A model generated the notes under the pieces. The model had not been told where the DNA came from, made no database searches, and was given only the letters and a program-made list of their open reading frames with translations. From an uncultured Helicobacter sp. (GTDB taxonomy: Bacteria; Campylobacterota; Campylobacteria; Campylobacterales; Helicobacteraceae), in assembly GCF_910577135.1 (NCBI RefSeq), contig NZ_CAJTLL010000001.1:124001-188000 (forward strand): a stretch of DNA of 64,000 bases. The letters run 5' to 3'. Positions 55,903-64,000 of the stretch are shown here, in pieces (position 1 is the first letter of the stretch; each line of letters starts with the position of its first letter). The translations under genes and the position numbers were made by a program.

Positions 55903-57366
55903 TTAGGCTGCCATCGGTGTAGCATTTTGTGGTTCTTTTTCAAGCACCCTGCCTGATGAAATTGTCATAAGGATATTGTAAAGGAATATAATAAACCCTA
56001 TTAAATACATCAAACCACCAATCGCACGAATAAGATAATATGGGAAAAGTGCGGTAACAGTATGGATAAAGCTATATACAAGACTTCCATTTGAATCAAC
56101 ATCTCTCCACATCATACCCTGTGTAATACCTGCAATCCACATACTTGAGAAGTAGAGGATAATCCCTGTTGTCATAATCCAAAATTGAACATCCATAAGT
56201 TTTTTAGAGTAAAGCTCACGTTTGAATATACGAGGTACCATATGGAAGCACGCAGCAATCACCATAAATCCTACCCAACCAAGAGCTGCATCATGTACGT
56301 GCCCAATGATCCAATCTGTAAAGTGTGCCAATCCATTGACTGAACGAATAGATTGAATGGGTCCTTCAAGTGTAGTGAGCATATACCAAGTTGAAGCTAG
56401 AATCATAAACTTAATCATAGGAGATTCTTTGATTTGATGCCATTGTCCGCGCATAGTGAGAAGCATATTAATAGCTGTACCCCAAGAGGGTAAAATCAAA
56501 ATGACAGAGAATACTGAACCCAATGTCTGAATCCAATCAGGTGTAGTTGAGTAGATCAAGTGATGACCACCTGCCCAAATATAAATAAACATAAGCCCCC
56601 AGAATGAGAATAGTGTAAGTTTATATGAAAAAATAGGTTGTCCAGATTCTTTAGGAAGGAAGTAATAGATTAACCCAATAATACCTGAAGTAAAAACGAA
56701 TGCAACGGCATTATGCCCCCACCACCATTGCATCATTGCATCATTTGTGCCAGCATAGAATGAAATTGAATGCAAAATGCTTCCTACACCTGCGACAAAA
56801 TAAGTTGGAACCGAAAGGTTATTAAAGATATAAAGCGCAGAAATACCAACAAATGTAGCGATGAAATACCATAATGAGATATAGATAGTCTGCTCACGTC
56901 TTACACCCATACTACCAAATAGGCTCACACCCCATAAAACCCATACAACAACCACGATAATATCCAATGGCCAAATCAGCTCGGAATATTCTTTTGATTG
57001 TGTTAAACCGGCAAAAAGCGAAATTACCGCAAGTACCATTAACACAATGTAAATCCAAAAATGCGCTAAACCTACCCCACGTAAGAAAGTATGTTCTTTG
57101 TAGGTAATTTTAAGCACTCTTTGTCCTAAATAATACCACGAAGCCCAAATCCCACTAAGCGTGAAACCATAGATGATTCCGTTAGTATGAAGAGGTCGAA
57201 GTCTTCCAAAAGTCCCATATTCCGAAGCTAGATAGTTTAAGTCTGGAAATGCCATTTGAAATGCGATGATTACACCAATGAATAATCCCACGAAACCAAA
57301 TGCCATTGCAGAAAAAACAAATAACTTAGCAATTGAGTAATCATACTCGAGCGTGTTTGTCTGCAT
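55903..57366 (-). CDS. ccoN: cbb3-type cytochrome c oxidase subunit I (catalytic)
   Basis: 487 residues, about twelve membrane helices. LRPLHTNGIIYGF holds a heme ligand, WWWGHNAVAFVF, AGGHHLIYS and GHVHDAALGWVGF the histidines of the low-spin heme and the heme-copper centre. High-affinity oxygen reduction suits a microaerophile. First gene of the operon that runs to the pseudopilins. Confidence 0.98.
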   Translation of the reverse strand: MQTNTLEYDYSIAKLFVFSAMAFGFVGLFIGVIIAFQMAFPDLNYLASEYGTFGRLRPLHTNGIIYGFTLSGIWASWYYLGQRVLKITYKEHTFLRGVGLAHFWIYIVLMVLAVISLFAGLTQSKEYSELIWPLDIIVVVVWVLWGVSLFGSMGVRREQTIYISLWYFIATFVGISALYIFNNLSVPTYFVAGVGSILHSISFYAGTNDAMMQWWWGHNAVAFVFTSGIIGLIYYFLPKESGQPIFSYKLTLFSFWGLMFIYIWAGGHHLIYSTTPDWIQTLGSVFSVILILPSWGTAINMLLTMRGQWHQIKESPMIKFMILASTWYMLTTLEGPIQSIRSVNGLAHFTDWIIGHVHDAALGWVGFMVIAACFHMVPRIFKRELYSKKLMDVQFWIMTTGIILYFSSMWIAGITQGMMWRDVDSNGSLVYSFIHTVTALFPYYLIRAIGGLMYLIGFIIFLYNILMTISSGRVLEKEPQNATPMAA

Positions 57367-57465
57367 GCAGTCTCCTTTGTCTTATTTTGTAATGCAACCT
57401 TGATTCTAATCCCTTTGAAGTTATAGCTACCTTAAAAAGTTAATCAAAAAATAACAAATTTTTTT

Positions 57466-58662
57466 TTAAAAGCTAAAAAAGTGCCTTATCTTCAAATCAA
57501 ATGCCTTATAATCTTCTTGAATTTCTTGTTTTATTTTCATATCATTGTTTTTGTGGAAATTTTTTGACATACAAAATTCACCCCATAAGAGCCTTCTAAG
57601 CTTTGGTGGTATGTGATATTTAGCACATAATGTTTTGAATCTTTTTGTCATTGGATTTTGTGTTACTAAATGATAGATATTTAAAATATCAAGTGCGATA
57701 AAAAGAGCAAAGTCATTTTTTACAATGATGAGATGATGAATCTTGCAGCGAAAATTACTTTTTAGAATCTCATTTCTTTGCTTAGCACTTAGCACATAGC
57801 CGCAACGTTTAGCTATCTTATCACAGGCGAGTAAAAGCAGATGTGTCTCTATAATGTTATAAGCAAAGATAGCGCATTGCTGCTTAGATTCTAAAGGTAG
57901 GGCTTGACTTAGAGATTCTAAATACAATGCTTGGGGTGTGAGAGCAGCAAGCAAGGTTTGCTTATCTTTTTGCAGATACATAAGACTTCGCGCAATACCC
58001 TCGCTAAAGCTATTTACAAGCTCATTACAAAATGTATACCTAAAGTAATTGCGCTTAAATCTCATATCATTATTGCTGCTATCTTCAAAGTATGCCAACC
58101 CCTCATCTTTACAAAATTGATAAATCTCATTTTTTGGAATAGATTCTAAAGGACGGATAATAGGATAAGAGCGACTATCCTCAAAACCTAGCAGGTTACT
58201 AAGCCCTACTCCTCGCACAAGCTGCATCATAAACCACTCAAGGCGGTCATTCAGCTGATGGGCGAGAATGAGCGATTGATAATGATGAGTGGCGATAATC
58301 TCACCAAAAAAGCCAAAGCGGAAGCTACGAGCATTTGCCTCAAAATGTGAATGAAAATGTGGTGCGTGGGCGATAAAACAGCGTTTATTGTATTTTTGAG
58401 CTAAATCTTTCGCATAAGCCACCTCATCATCGGCTTCTTTGCGTGTGTGATAATGCACGATAGCCATATCAAAGACGACATTAAGCCTAAGGAGTATAAA
58501 AAATAATGCCACAGAATCCACCCCGCCAGAAAAGCCTAGCAAATGTTTGCCTCGTGTGAGGGATTGCGTTGCAGGAGAGAGTTTATCATAAAGAGACACG
58601 ATGAGCCTTTGTGTGATGAGAGTAGATATGAGGCACATTATAGCTTTCTTGAGGTAATGCAA
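57466..58662 (-). CDS. tilS: tRNA(Ile)-lysidine synthase
   Basis: Modifies C34 of the tRNA-Ile(CAU) to lysidine so that it reads AUA. 398 residues with the PP-loop LLGFSGGVDSVALFF, VHYHTRKEADDE and AHQLNDRLEWFMMQLVRGVGLSNL. An in-frame ATG at 58638 is an alternative start. Followed by a 217-base repeat-rich gap. Confidence 0.9.
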   Translation of the reverse strand: MHYLKKAIMCLISTLITQRLIVSLYDKLSPATQSLTRGKHLLGFSGGVDSVALFFILLRLNVVFDMAIVHYHTRKEADDEVAYAKDLAQKYNKRCFIAHAPHFHSHFEANARSFRFGFFGEIIATHHYQSLILAHQLNDRLEWFMMQLVRGVGLSNLLGFEDSRSYPIIRPLESIPKNEIYQFCKDEGLAYFEDSSNNDMRFKRNYFRYTFCNELVNSFSEGIARSLMYLQKDKQTLLAALTPQALYLESLSQALPLESKQQCAIFAYNIIETHLLLLACDKIAKRCGYVLSAKQRNEILKSNFRCKIHHLIIVKNDFALFIALDILNIYHLVTQNPMTKRFKTLCAKYHIPPKLRRLLWGEFCMSKNFHKNNDMKIKQEIQEDYKAFDLKIRHFFSF

Positions 58663-58789
58663 AAAGTATTTATTGCTCTTATGCCCTTGCTACTGCGATA
58701 AATCACCGCAAGGGTCTTGCACACTTAAGGCAAAGCCTCTCGTGTGCGCCTAAAGGACGCACTTAAAATTGCGCTTTGCTTAATTTTGC

Positions 58790-58860
58790 CCTTGCGGGAT
58801 TGCATCAAGTGAGTTTCTAAGGTTTAGATTCTATTGTGCCTTTGCGGCACGAAGTGCAGT
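58790..58860 (+). repeat. Dispersed mosaic repeat, copy C
   Basis: CATCAAGTGAGTTTCTAAGG, then TTTAGATTCTATTGTGCCTTTGC; matches inverted copy B (40464-40491 and 40697-40716) and the start of copy A (1267). It lies between tilS and the end of hugZ on no gene. Confidence 0.55.
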
Positions 58861-58879
58861 AGCGTAGCTATGATAAATC

Positions 58880-59662
58880 TTAATGAGACTTATGTGGTGT
58901 ACTGTGAGGATTACCACCGCTACTTCCACCTACGTGCTTAATTTCACCATTTGGCAAAATATCATAAGCTTGACCGAATCCTTTGACATATCGCCCTAAA
59001 CCCACTTGCAATTCAATCAAATGAAAATCCTGCATTTGACGAATAGTCTTAATGCCACCTGCTCCATCCATCGCACATTCTAGACCATTAAGTGCTGTAT
59101 TAAACTCCTCACTATCACGCTCGATAAAACGTGCATTAGCTTTATATCTCAAACGTTTACGTAAAATTACAGATTTTGCCTTGCTTTCATCTTCTAAGAA
59201 AAGTATCTCGATTTTATCGGGATTAGTAGAAATACTTTGAAAATGCTCGGCAACCTCGCTGATATAGATATAAAGCTTGTTGTCTACTTGCATTAATGGC
59301 GCATAAGAAGCAATAGCATAGCCATTTTTATCGATGCTTGCGATAATGATAGAACCAAGCTCTTTTTTAAATGCGGCTACCTCATCGGCTATGGCTTTAT
59401 TATCGGGTGCCTTCGTGCCTTGGCATAGCGAGATGATAGCATCTTTAATCGTGCTCATATCGGCTTTTTGCGGAAATTCCACACGTAAAGAAACATTATT
59501 GTTATACACAATATCCAAGCCCTCAAAATCTACACCTGTAAGCGTGGCATTTTGCACTTCACCATTGATAAGCGCATCGACTTTGCCATATTTTTTACAC
59601 AGAGCCATAAGCTCACTATTGTGGTGTTCATTCATATGTTTAAGGATACTTTCAAAATTCAT
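58880..59662 (-). CDS. hugZ: Heme oxygenase HugZ
   Basis: Opens heme and releases iron. 260 residues from the ATG at 59662, which has TTAGGAG before it (upstream in-frame start at 59698 lacks one). FESILKHMNEHH, SVILRKRLRYKANARFIER, GAGGIKTIRQMQDFHLI and a C-terminal GNPHSTPHK tail with the heme-ligand histidine region align closely with H. pylori HugZ. A Fur-like box lies upstream. Confidence 0.93.
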   Translation of the reverse strand: MNFESILKHMNEHHNSELMALCKKYGKVDALINGEVQNATLTGVDFEGLDIVYNNNVSLRVEFPQKADMSTIKDAIISLCQGTKAPDNKAIADEVAAFKKELGSIIIASIDKNGYAIASYAPLMQVDNKLYIYISEVAEHFQSISTNPDKIEILFLEDESKAKSVILRKRLRYKANARFIERDSEEFNTALNGLECAMDGAGGIKTIRQMQDFHLIELQVGLGRYVKGFGQAYDILPNGEIKHVGGSSGGNPHSTPHKSH

Positions 59663-59826
59663 AAGATAACTCCTAAGGGAAAATGAAGTTGCGTCCATAG
59701 ACTACCCCTAAAGGATAGCCTATTTGTGCAATCAAACAACAAATAAGGAAGGAAAAGATGCTTTGCTAACCCAACCCAATCAAATCAAAAATGATTTTGT
59801 TAGTTAGCATCATTTTGATGAGTAGC

Positions 59827-59832
59827 ATTATA
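59827..59832 (-). promoter_or_regulatory. -10 box candidate for hugZ
   Basis: TATAAT on the minus strand, about 165 bases before hugZ, in an AT-rich region and beside a Fur-like box. It would leave a leader of roughly 158 bases. Confidence 0.45.
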
Positions 59833-59856
59833 ATACTAGAAAACTTAAAAACAAAT

Positions 59857-59871
59857 TAATAACTATTATTA
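59857..59871. promoter_or_regulatory. Fur box candidate upstream of hugZ
   Basis: TAATAACTATTATTA agrees with the H. pylori Fur consensus TAATAATnATTATTA at every fixed base but one. It covers the -35 area of the hugZ promoter candidate, the usual position for iron-dependent repression. Confidence 0.6.
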
Positions 59872-59946
59872 ATTATTGATATTTTTTCAACTTTTTACAG
59901 CAGCGAACAGCTCTTAAGCTATCATATTATATAAGTTTATCAAAGA

Positions 59947-60720
59947 TTAGTACCCAAGTCCAAAAGATTGCATTACTTTCCACATTGTTAGGATGACAGA
60001 AAGGGCGTATATCCCAATGAGTGCGTAGCGATGGTTGCTTAGAGTTACTTTGCTAATGAGATAGATTCCAAGCCAAACGCCAAGCATTGAAGATATGCCA
60101 ATGGTTAAACCCGCGTGAAAATCAATGAGATTATGTGAGGCAAGAGATATGCTGCCTGAAATAGAGGCAAAAATAATGAAAAAAAGCGAAATAGGCACGA
60201 CTTTTTTAGAATCAAATCCTAAATAATATGCCAAAATCGGCGCAAGTATCAGTCCTCCGCCCACTCCTAGGCTTATTGCAAAAATACCGGTTAGGAATCC
60301 TGCTCCAATCATTAGGCATTTTTGCTTAAAGGGATTAGTGATAGGCGGTGTGGGATTAGCCGTTGTTTTGACATCAAAGGCATATTTATAAAAACTCACG
60401 CAAGAAAGCAACAAAAAGAGCAAAAGCAGTGTCCTAGATGAAAGGCTATCAACGATTATCCCGCTAAAAGCCGCACCCATAAGCCCCCCTAAACCCACAA
60501 ACACCCCGTGATTTATATCAAGCTTTTTTTGATAAATATTAATGATAGAGCCAAAGGTAGAGGAAAACACCATCTGCATAATGGATATACCAATGGCATA
60601 TTCCATTTCCATACCGAGCAAAAGGAGGCAAGGCACGATGATAACGCCCCCTCCTATACCAAAAAACCCAGCCGCCACGCCGCTTACACAACCAATAAGA
60701 ATGAGAATCTCAACACCCAT
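59947..60720 (-). CDS. TauE/SafE-family sulfite/anion exporter
   Basis: 257 residues with about eight membrane helices and the family repeats SGVAAGFFGIGGGVIIVPCLLL and TGIFAISLGVGGGLILAPIL. These carry organosulfur or sulfite-type anions out of the cell; the substrate here is unknown. Ten bases after gpmI. Confidence 0.88.
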   Translation of the reverse strand: MGVEILILIGCVSGVAAGFFGIGGGVIIVPCLLLLGMEMEYAIGISIMQMVFSSTFGSIINIYQKKLDINHGVFVGLGGLMGAAFSGIIVDSLSSRTLLLLFLLLSCVSFYKYAFDVKTTANPTPPITNPFKQKCLMIGAGFLTGIFAISLGVGGGLILAPILAYYLGFDSKKVVPISLFFIIFASISGSISLASHNLIDFHAGLTIGISSMLGVWLGIYLISKVTLSNHRYALIGIYALSVILTMWKVMQSFGLGY

Positions 60721-60730
60721 TATTTCGCCT

Positions 60731-62203
60731 TTAAAAGAGGGGTTTATCCATTTCTTGCGGGATTGGTAATCCCATCACTTTGAGCACACTAGGAGCGATA
60801 TTGTTTAGCCCACCATTATTAAGCTTACTCACACCATCAGCAAGACAAAAGCACCATACCTGCCCAACCGTGTGATTTGTGAGGATATTTCCCTCCTCAT
60901 CTCTCATCTCCTCACAATTCCCGTGATCGCTTGTGATAAAAAGCCCATAATGATGAGCCTTAGCAGATTCTATAATTTTCCCTAATGCCGTATCTACCGC
61001 CTCTACCGCCTCTACCGCCGCTTCAAAATTACCCGTATGCCCCACCATATCGCCATTAGCAAAATTCACTACGATAAAATCATAGCTCTCCTCTATGCCC
61101 TTTAACACTTCATCACATACCTGTGGTGCGCTCATTTCAGGCATTGTATCATAGGTTTTGACATTAGGAGAGGGGATTAGCACACGATGTTCCCCTGCAA
61201 ACTCCGCCTCACGTCCGCCATTAAGAAAGAATGTTACGTGAGCGTATTTCTCTGTCTCTGCGGTGTGAAGCTGCCTCAAATGATGTATAGAAATAACTTC
61301 TGCAAGGGTGTTTTGCACCTTTTGTTTAGGGAAAAGTATAGGATAGGTGAAAGTAGCATCATATTCTGTCATTGTAGCAATGCGGAGATTCACTACTTTT
61401 GAACGTTCAAACCCTGTAAAATGTGGATTCCCTAGCGCATCGACAATCTCCCTCGCCCTATCAGAACGGAAGTTAATAAAGATAAAGCCCTCATTATCAT
61501 TCATACCGCTAAAGCCCTCAAAACTCGCAGGAGTGATAAATTCATCAAAAATACCCTCCTCATACATAGAGTGCACATATTCTTGCGGGGAGAGCGATGT
61601 GGGATTAGTCCCCATTACCATACTTTCATACGCCTTTTGCACCCTCTCCCATCGCTTATCTCTATCCATCGCATAGAATCGCCCACAAAGAGTCGCTATC
61701 CGCACAGATTCACTGCAAAGTCCCTGTATCTCATCGATAAATGTTATTGCGCTTTGTGGAAGGACATCGCGCCCATCGGTGATAAGATGAAGATATACTT
61801 TTTTATGCTGTGCAGATAGAATCTGTATAAGTGCCTTAAAATGTGATATATGCGAATGCACCCCACCATCGCTTAGCAATCCACATAAATGCACAATATT
61901 TTGATGCTCTGTGGCGTGAAGAAAAGCGGGATTATCTTGGATTTGCTTATCCTCAATGGCGCGGGAGATTCTCACTAGGTCTTGGTATAACACTCGCCCT
62001 GAGCCAATACACATATGTCCCACTTCCGAATTGCCCATTTGCCCTTGAGGTAACCCCACACTCAAGCCAAAGGTATCAATCATACTATAAGGCACATTTT
62101 TAAAAAGATAATCATAGGTTGGTTTTTTAGCGTGATGGAAGGCATTATATTGGGTTTGCTGGCTATATCCTATGCCATCAGTAATCACAAGAATTGTTTT
62201 CAT
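60731..62203 (-). CDS. gpmI: 2,3-bisphosphoglycerate-independent phosphoglycerate mutase
   Basis: Interconverts 3- and 2-phosphoglycerate with two metal ions. 490 residues from the ATG at 62203, which follows AAGGAAT (in-frame codons upstream to 62239 add unrelated residues). [33 protein letters not shown] (serine nucleophile), [22 protein letters not shown] and [12 protein letters not shown] are the conserved motifs. Confidence 0.95.
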   Translation of the reverse strand: MKTILVITDGIGYSQQTQYNAFHHAKKPTYDYLFKNVPYSMIDTFGLSVGLPQGQMGNSEVGHMCIGSGRVLYQDLVRISRAIEDKQIQDNPAFLHATEHQNIVHLCGLLSDGGVHSHISHFKALIQILSAQHKKVYLHLITDGRDVLPQSAITFIDEIQGLCSESVRIATLCGRFYAMDRDKRWERVQKAYESMVMGTNPTSLSPQEYVHSMYEEGIFDEFITPASFEGFSGMNDNEGFIFINFRSDRAREIVDALGNPHFTGFERSKVVNLRIATMTEYDATFTYPILFPKQKVQNTLAEVISIHHLRQLHTAETEKYAHVTFFLNGGREAEFAGEHRVLIPSPNVKTYDTMPEMSAPQVCDEVLKGIEESYDFIVVNFANGDMVGHTGNFEAAVEAVEAVDTALGKIIESAKAHHYGLFITSDHGNCEEMRDEEGNILTNHTVGQVWCFCLADGVSKLNNGGLNNIAPSVLKVMGLPIPQEMDKPLF

Positions 62204-62324
62204 AAGCATTCCTTTACAGAGAGATTTAGCATTAACCAATTGTAGCTAAAATCAAAAACCTTTCATTAAACTCACTTTAAAATCCCTAGCTTTATGCTTA
62301 AAGCTTATAGGATAAAGGATTGCT

Positions 62325-63404
62325 ATGCTTTATTGGCTCTATCAACACTTTGGTATTAATATCTTTTTTTATATTACGTTCCGTGCGGGGGTGGCATTTT
62401 TCTTAGCTTTTGGATTTAGTATCGTGCTTATGCCTTATTTTATCAAATGGGCGAAGGCAAAAAAGGCTAATCAGCCCATCTCTACTTATGTAGCTGCACA
62501 CGAGGGCAAGAAAAATACCCCGACAATGGGCGGAATCGTCTTTATCGCTAGTATGGTTGTAGCCTCTTTGCTCTGTGCGAATCTCTTTAACCCCTATGTG
62601 ATTTTGGGGCTATTTTGCATTGTGAGTTTTAGCCTTATTGGTGCAAGAGATGATTATATGAAAATCTCACGCAAAAATAATGCCGGAATGAGCGCGAAAA
62701 TGAAGTTTTTTCTGCTTTTTGTTGCTTCACTTATCATTACTGCCGCGCTTTTATATATAGGGCATAATACCAATCTCTACATTCCCTTTATGAAGTATCC
62801 TATCTTTGATATGAGTGCATTAAGGATAATGGATATTCCCTTTATCGCTTTGGGCTTTTGGATTCTCGTATTTTTGGCTACGAGTAATGCAGTAAATATC
62901 ACCGATGGGCTTGATGGATTAGCCACAGTGCCTAGTATTTGCGCGCTTTGTTCGCTCTCTGTTTTTGTATATGTAGCCGGACACGCTGGATTCTCCGGCT
63001 ATTTGTTATGGCCTAAAGTCGTAGATAGCGGGGAATTAGTCATTCTCTCTGTGGCACTCATCGGCGCACTCTTTGGCTTTTTGTGGTATAACTGCCACCC
63101 CGCACAAGTCTTTATGGGAGATAGCGGAAGCCTCGCTCTTGGAGCATTTATAGCCTTTATGGCAATCGTTTCTAATAATGAGATTCTACTCTTACTCATT
63201 GGCATTATTTTTGTCATCGAAGCCCTCTCCGTGATTTTACAAGTATGGAGCTACAAATACAGACAAAAGCGTATCTTTGCGATGGCACCTATTCACCATC
63301 ATTTTGAAGTGCGCGGCTGGGCAGAAAATAAAATTATCGTGCGGTTTTGGATCATTGCAATTTTGGCAAATCTCATCGCGCTTTTAAGTATCAAGATCCG
63401 TTAA
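62325..63404 (+). CDS. mraY: Phospho-N-acetylmuramoyl-pentapeptide transferase
   Basis: First membrane step of peptidoglycan synthesis, making lipid I. 359 residues, about ten membrane helices, with [36 protein letters not shown] (metal aspartates) and APIHHHFE. Followed by murD as in H. pylori. Confidence 0.97.
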   Translation: MLYWLYQHFGINIFFYITFRAGVAFFLAFGFSIVLMPYFIKWAKAKKANQPISTYVAAHEGKKNTPTMGGIVFIASMVVASLLCANLFNPYVILGLFCIVSFSLIGARDDYMKISRKNNAGMSAKMKFFLLFVASLIITAALLYIGHNTNLYIPFMKYPIFDMSALRIMDIPFIALGFWILVFLATSNAVNITDGLDGLATVPSICALCSLSVFVYVAGHAGFSGYLLWPKVVDSGELVILSVALIGALFGFLWYNCHPAQVFMGDSGSLALGAFIAFMAIVSNNEILLLLIGIIFVIEALSVILQVWSYKYRQKRIFAMAPIHHHFEVRGWAENKIIVRFWIIAILANLIALLSIKIR

Positions 63405-63428
63405 TTTAGCATTGCATAAGGAGGCTAA

Positions 63429-64000
63429 ATGCGTATAAGTATCTTTGGCTATGGCATTACGACCACGCCTCTTGTAGCATTTCTCAACCAAAAGGGGCAT
63501 AAGCTCCATATTTATGATGATAAGTTTAATTCTATAAAAAATGATGATAAAGGCAATGTTTTGCTGCCCTCATCGCATTTTGAGCCACTTCAAAGCGATA
63601 TGGAGATTCTAAGTCCGGGCATTCCGCCTAGCCACCCTCTTATCCATAAGGCAAAGCACCCCATTAGCGAATATGATTATTTTGATATGCTTTTAAAGGC
63701 GGATTCACAAGCAAGCATACAAATGCCCTATATGATATGGATAAGCGGGACTAATGGCAAAACCACAACCACAGAGATGAGCACATTACTTTTAGAATCT
63801 TTTGGCGCACAAAGCGGAGGGAATATCGGCACACCTTTGGCAACTCTTTATGAGCAAAAACCCAAAGTATGGGTGCTAGAGACAAGCTCCTTTACTTTGC
63901 ATTACACACACAAAGCCACCCCACATATCTACGCCCTCTTGCCCGTGAGGGAAGATCACATCAGCTGGCATGGGAGCTTTGAGGCTTATATTGATGATAA
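63429..64000 (+). CDS. murD: UDP-N-acetylmuramoylalanine-D-glutamate ligase, N-terminal part (runs off window)
   Basis: Adds D-glutamate to the peptidoglycan precursor. About 190 residues are present: a Rossmann start ISIFGYGITTTPLVAFL, and the ATP site WISGTNGKTTTTEMSTLLLE with GGNIGTPL. GGAGG precedes the ATG, 24 bases after mraY. The ligase C-terminal domain is outside the window. Confidence 0.93.
   Translation, partial: MRISIFGYGITTTPLVAFLNQKGHKLHIYDDKFNSIKNDDKGNVLLPSSHFEPLQSDMEILSPGIPPSHPLIHKAKHPISEYDYFDMLLKADSQASIQMPYMIWISGTNGKTTTTEMSTLLLESFGAQSGGNIGTPLATLYEQKPKVWVLETSSFTLHYTHKATPHIYALLPVREDHISWHGSFEAYIDD

Overview
The window is a chromosomal segment of a urease-positive, probably enterohepatic Helicobacter. 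Three things support this: an ureABIEFGH cluster with the fused Helicobacter-type UreA and the UreI urea channel; a heme oxygenase of the HugZ type and a cbb3 oxidase operon; and gene blocks ordered as I remember them from H. pylori (minD-minE-dprA-ruvX, ribE-tatD-mltD-rlpA-kdsC-lptC-lptA-engB-mrdA, pseB-coaBC, rpmB-K+ channel, mraY-murD). argJ, argG and hisB, which I recall as absent from H. pylori, and several pseudopilin genes argue against H. pylori itself. I cannot name the species. Base composition is AT-rich throughout.

Layout. 1-1264: end of a TonB-dependent receptor. 1960-4335 (-): a single protein joining a lipid A phosphatase (LpxE-like) to a phosphoethanolamine transferase (EptA-like). 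4670-4760 (-): tRNA-Ser(GCU). 4944-8004 (+): fabD, mtnN, a SixA-like phosphatase and two pseudopilins. 7993-8850 (-): a TIGR02757 protein. 8916-15095 (+): TolC and HlyD efflux parts, rpmB, a K+ channel, argJ, a DUF465 protein and a secreted endonuclease I. 15148-23173 (-): ruvX, dprA, a deacetylase, minE, minD, a decayed cysteine-rich Sel1 gene, argG, an ABC-2 permease, an FlhB-tail protein and ribE. 23283-35194 (+): a long cell-envelope block from tatD to pbp2 (lytic transglycosylases, KDO and LPS transport, a small MreD-like membrane protein), then pseB, ferritin, coaBC.

35780-40422 is accessory: an HxlR regulator with a divergent oxidoreductase, and a four-gene rmuC operon facing an XRE regulator with two identical palindromic operator candidates between them. 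40750-46211 (-) is the urease operon. 46348-47703 holds a wrecked restriction-modification system: methylase in pieces, HNH nuclease still open. 47801-50818 (+) is a D-lactate dehydrogenase. 50996-57366 (-) is ccoNOQP followed by a DUF4006 protein, an overlooked 35-residue membrane protein, a TPM-like protein, FixH and three pseudopilin-like genes. The rest is tilS, hugZ behind a near-consensus Fur box, a TauE-type exporter, gpmI, mraY and the start of murD.

The genes mostly serve envelope building and host adaptation: urea hydrolysis, lipid A masking, microaerobic respiration and heme iron release. The most unusual signals are the very high frequency of AGATTCTA/TAGAATCT across the whole window, the LpxE-EptA fusion, the rmuC/XRE island, the small ORF in the cbb3 locus and the set of pseudopilins sharing an Ala-Phe processing site.
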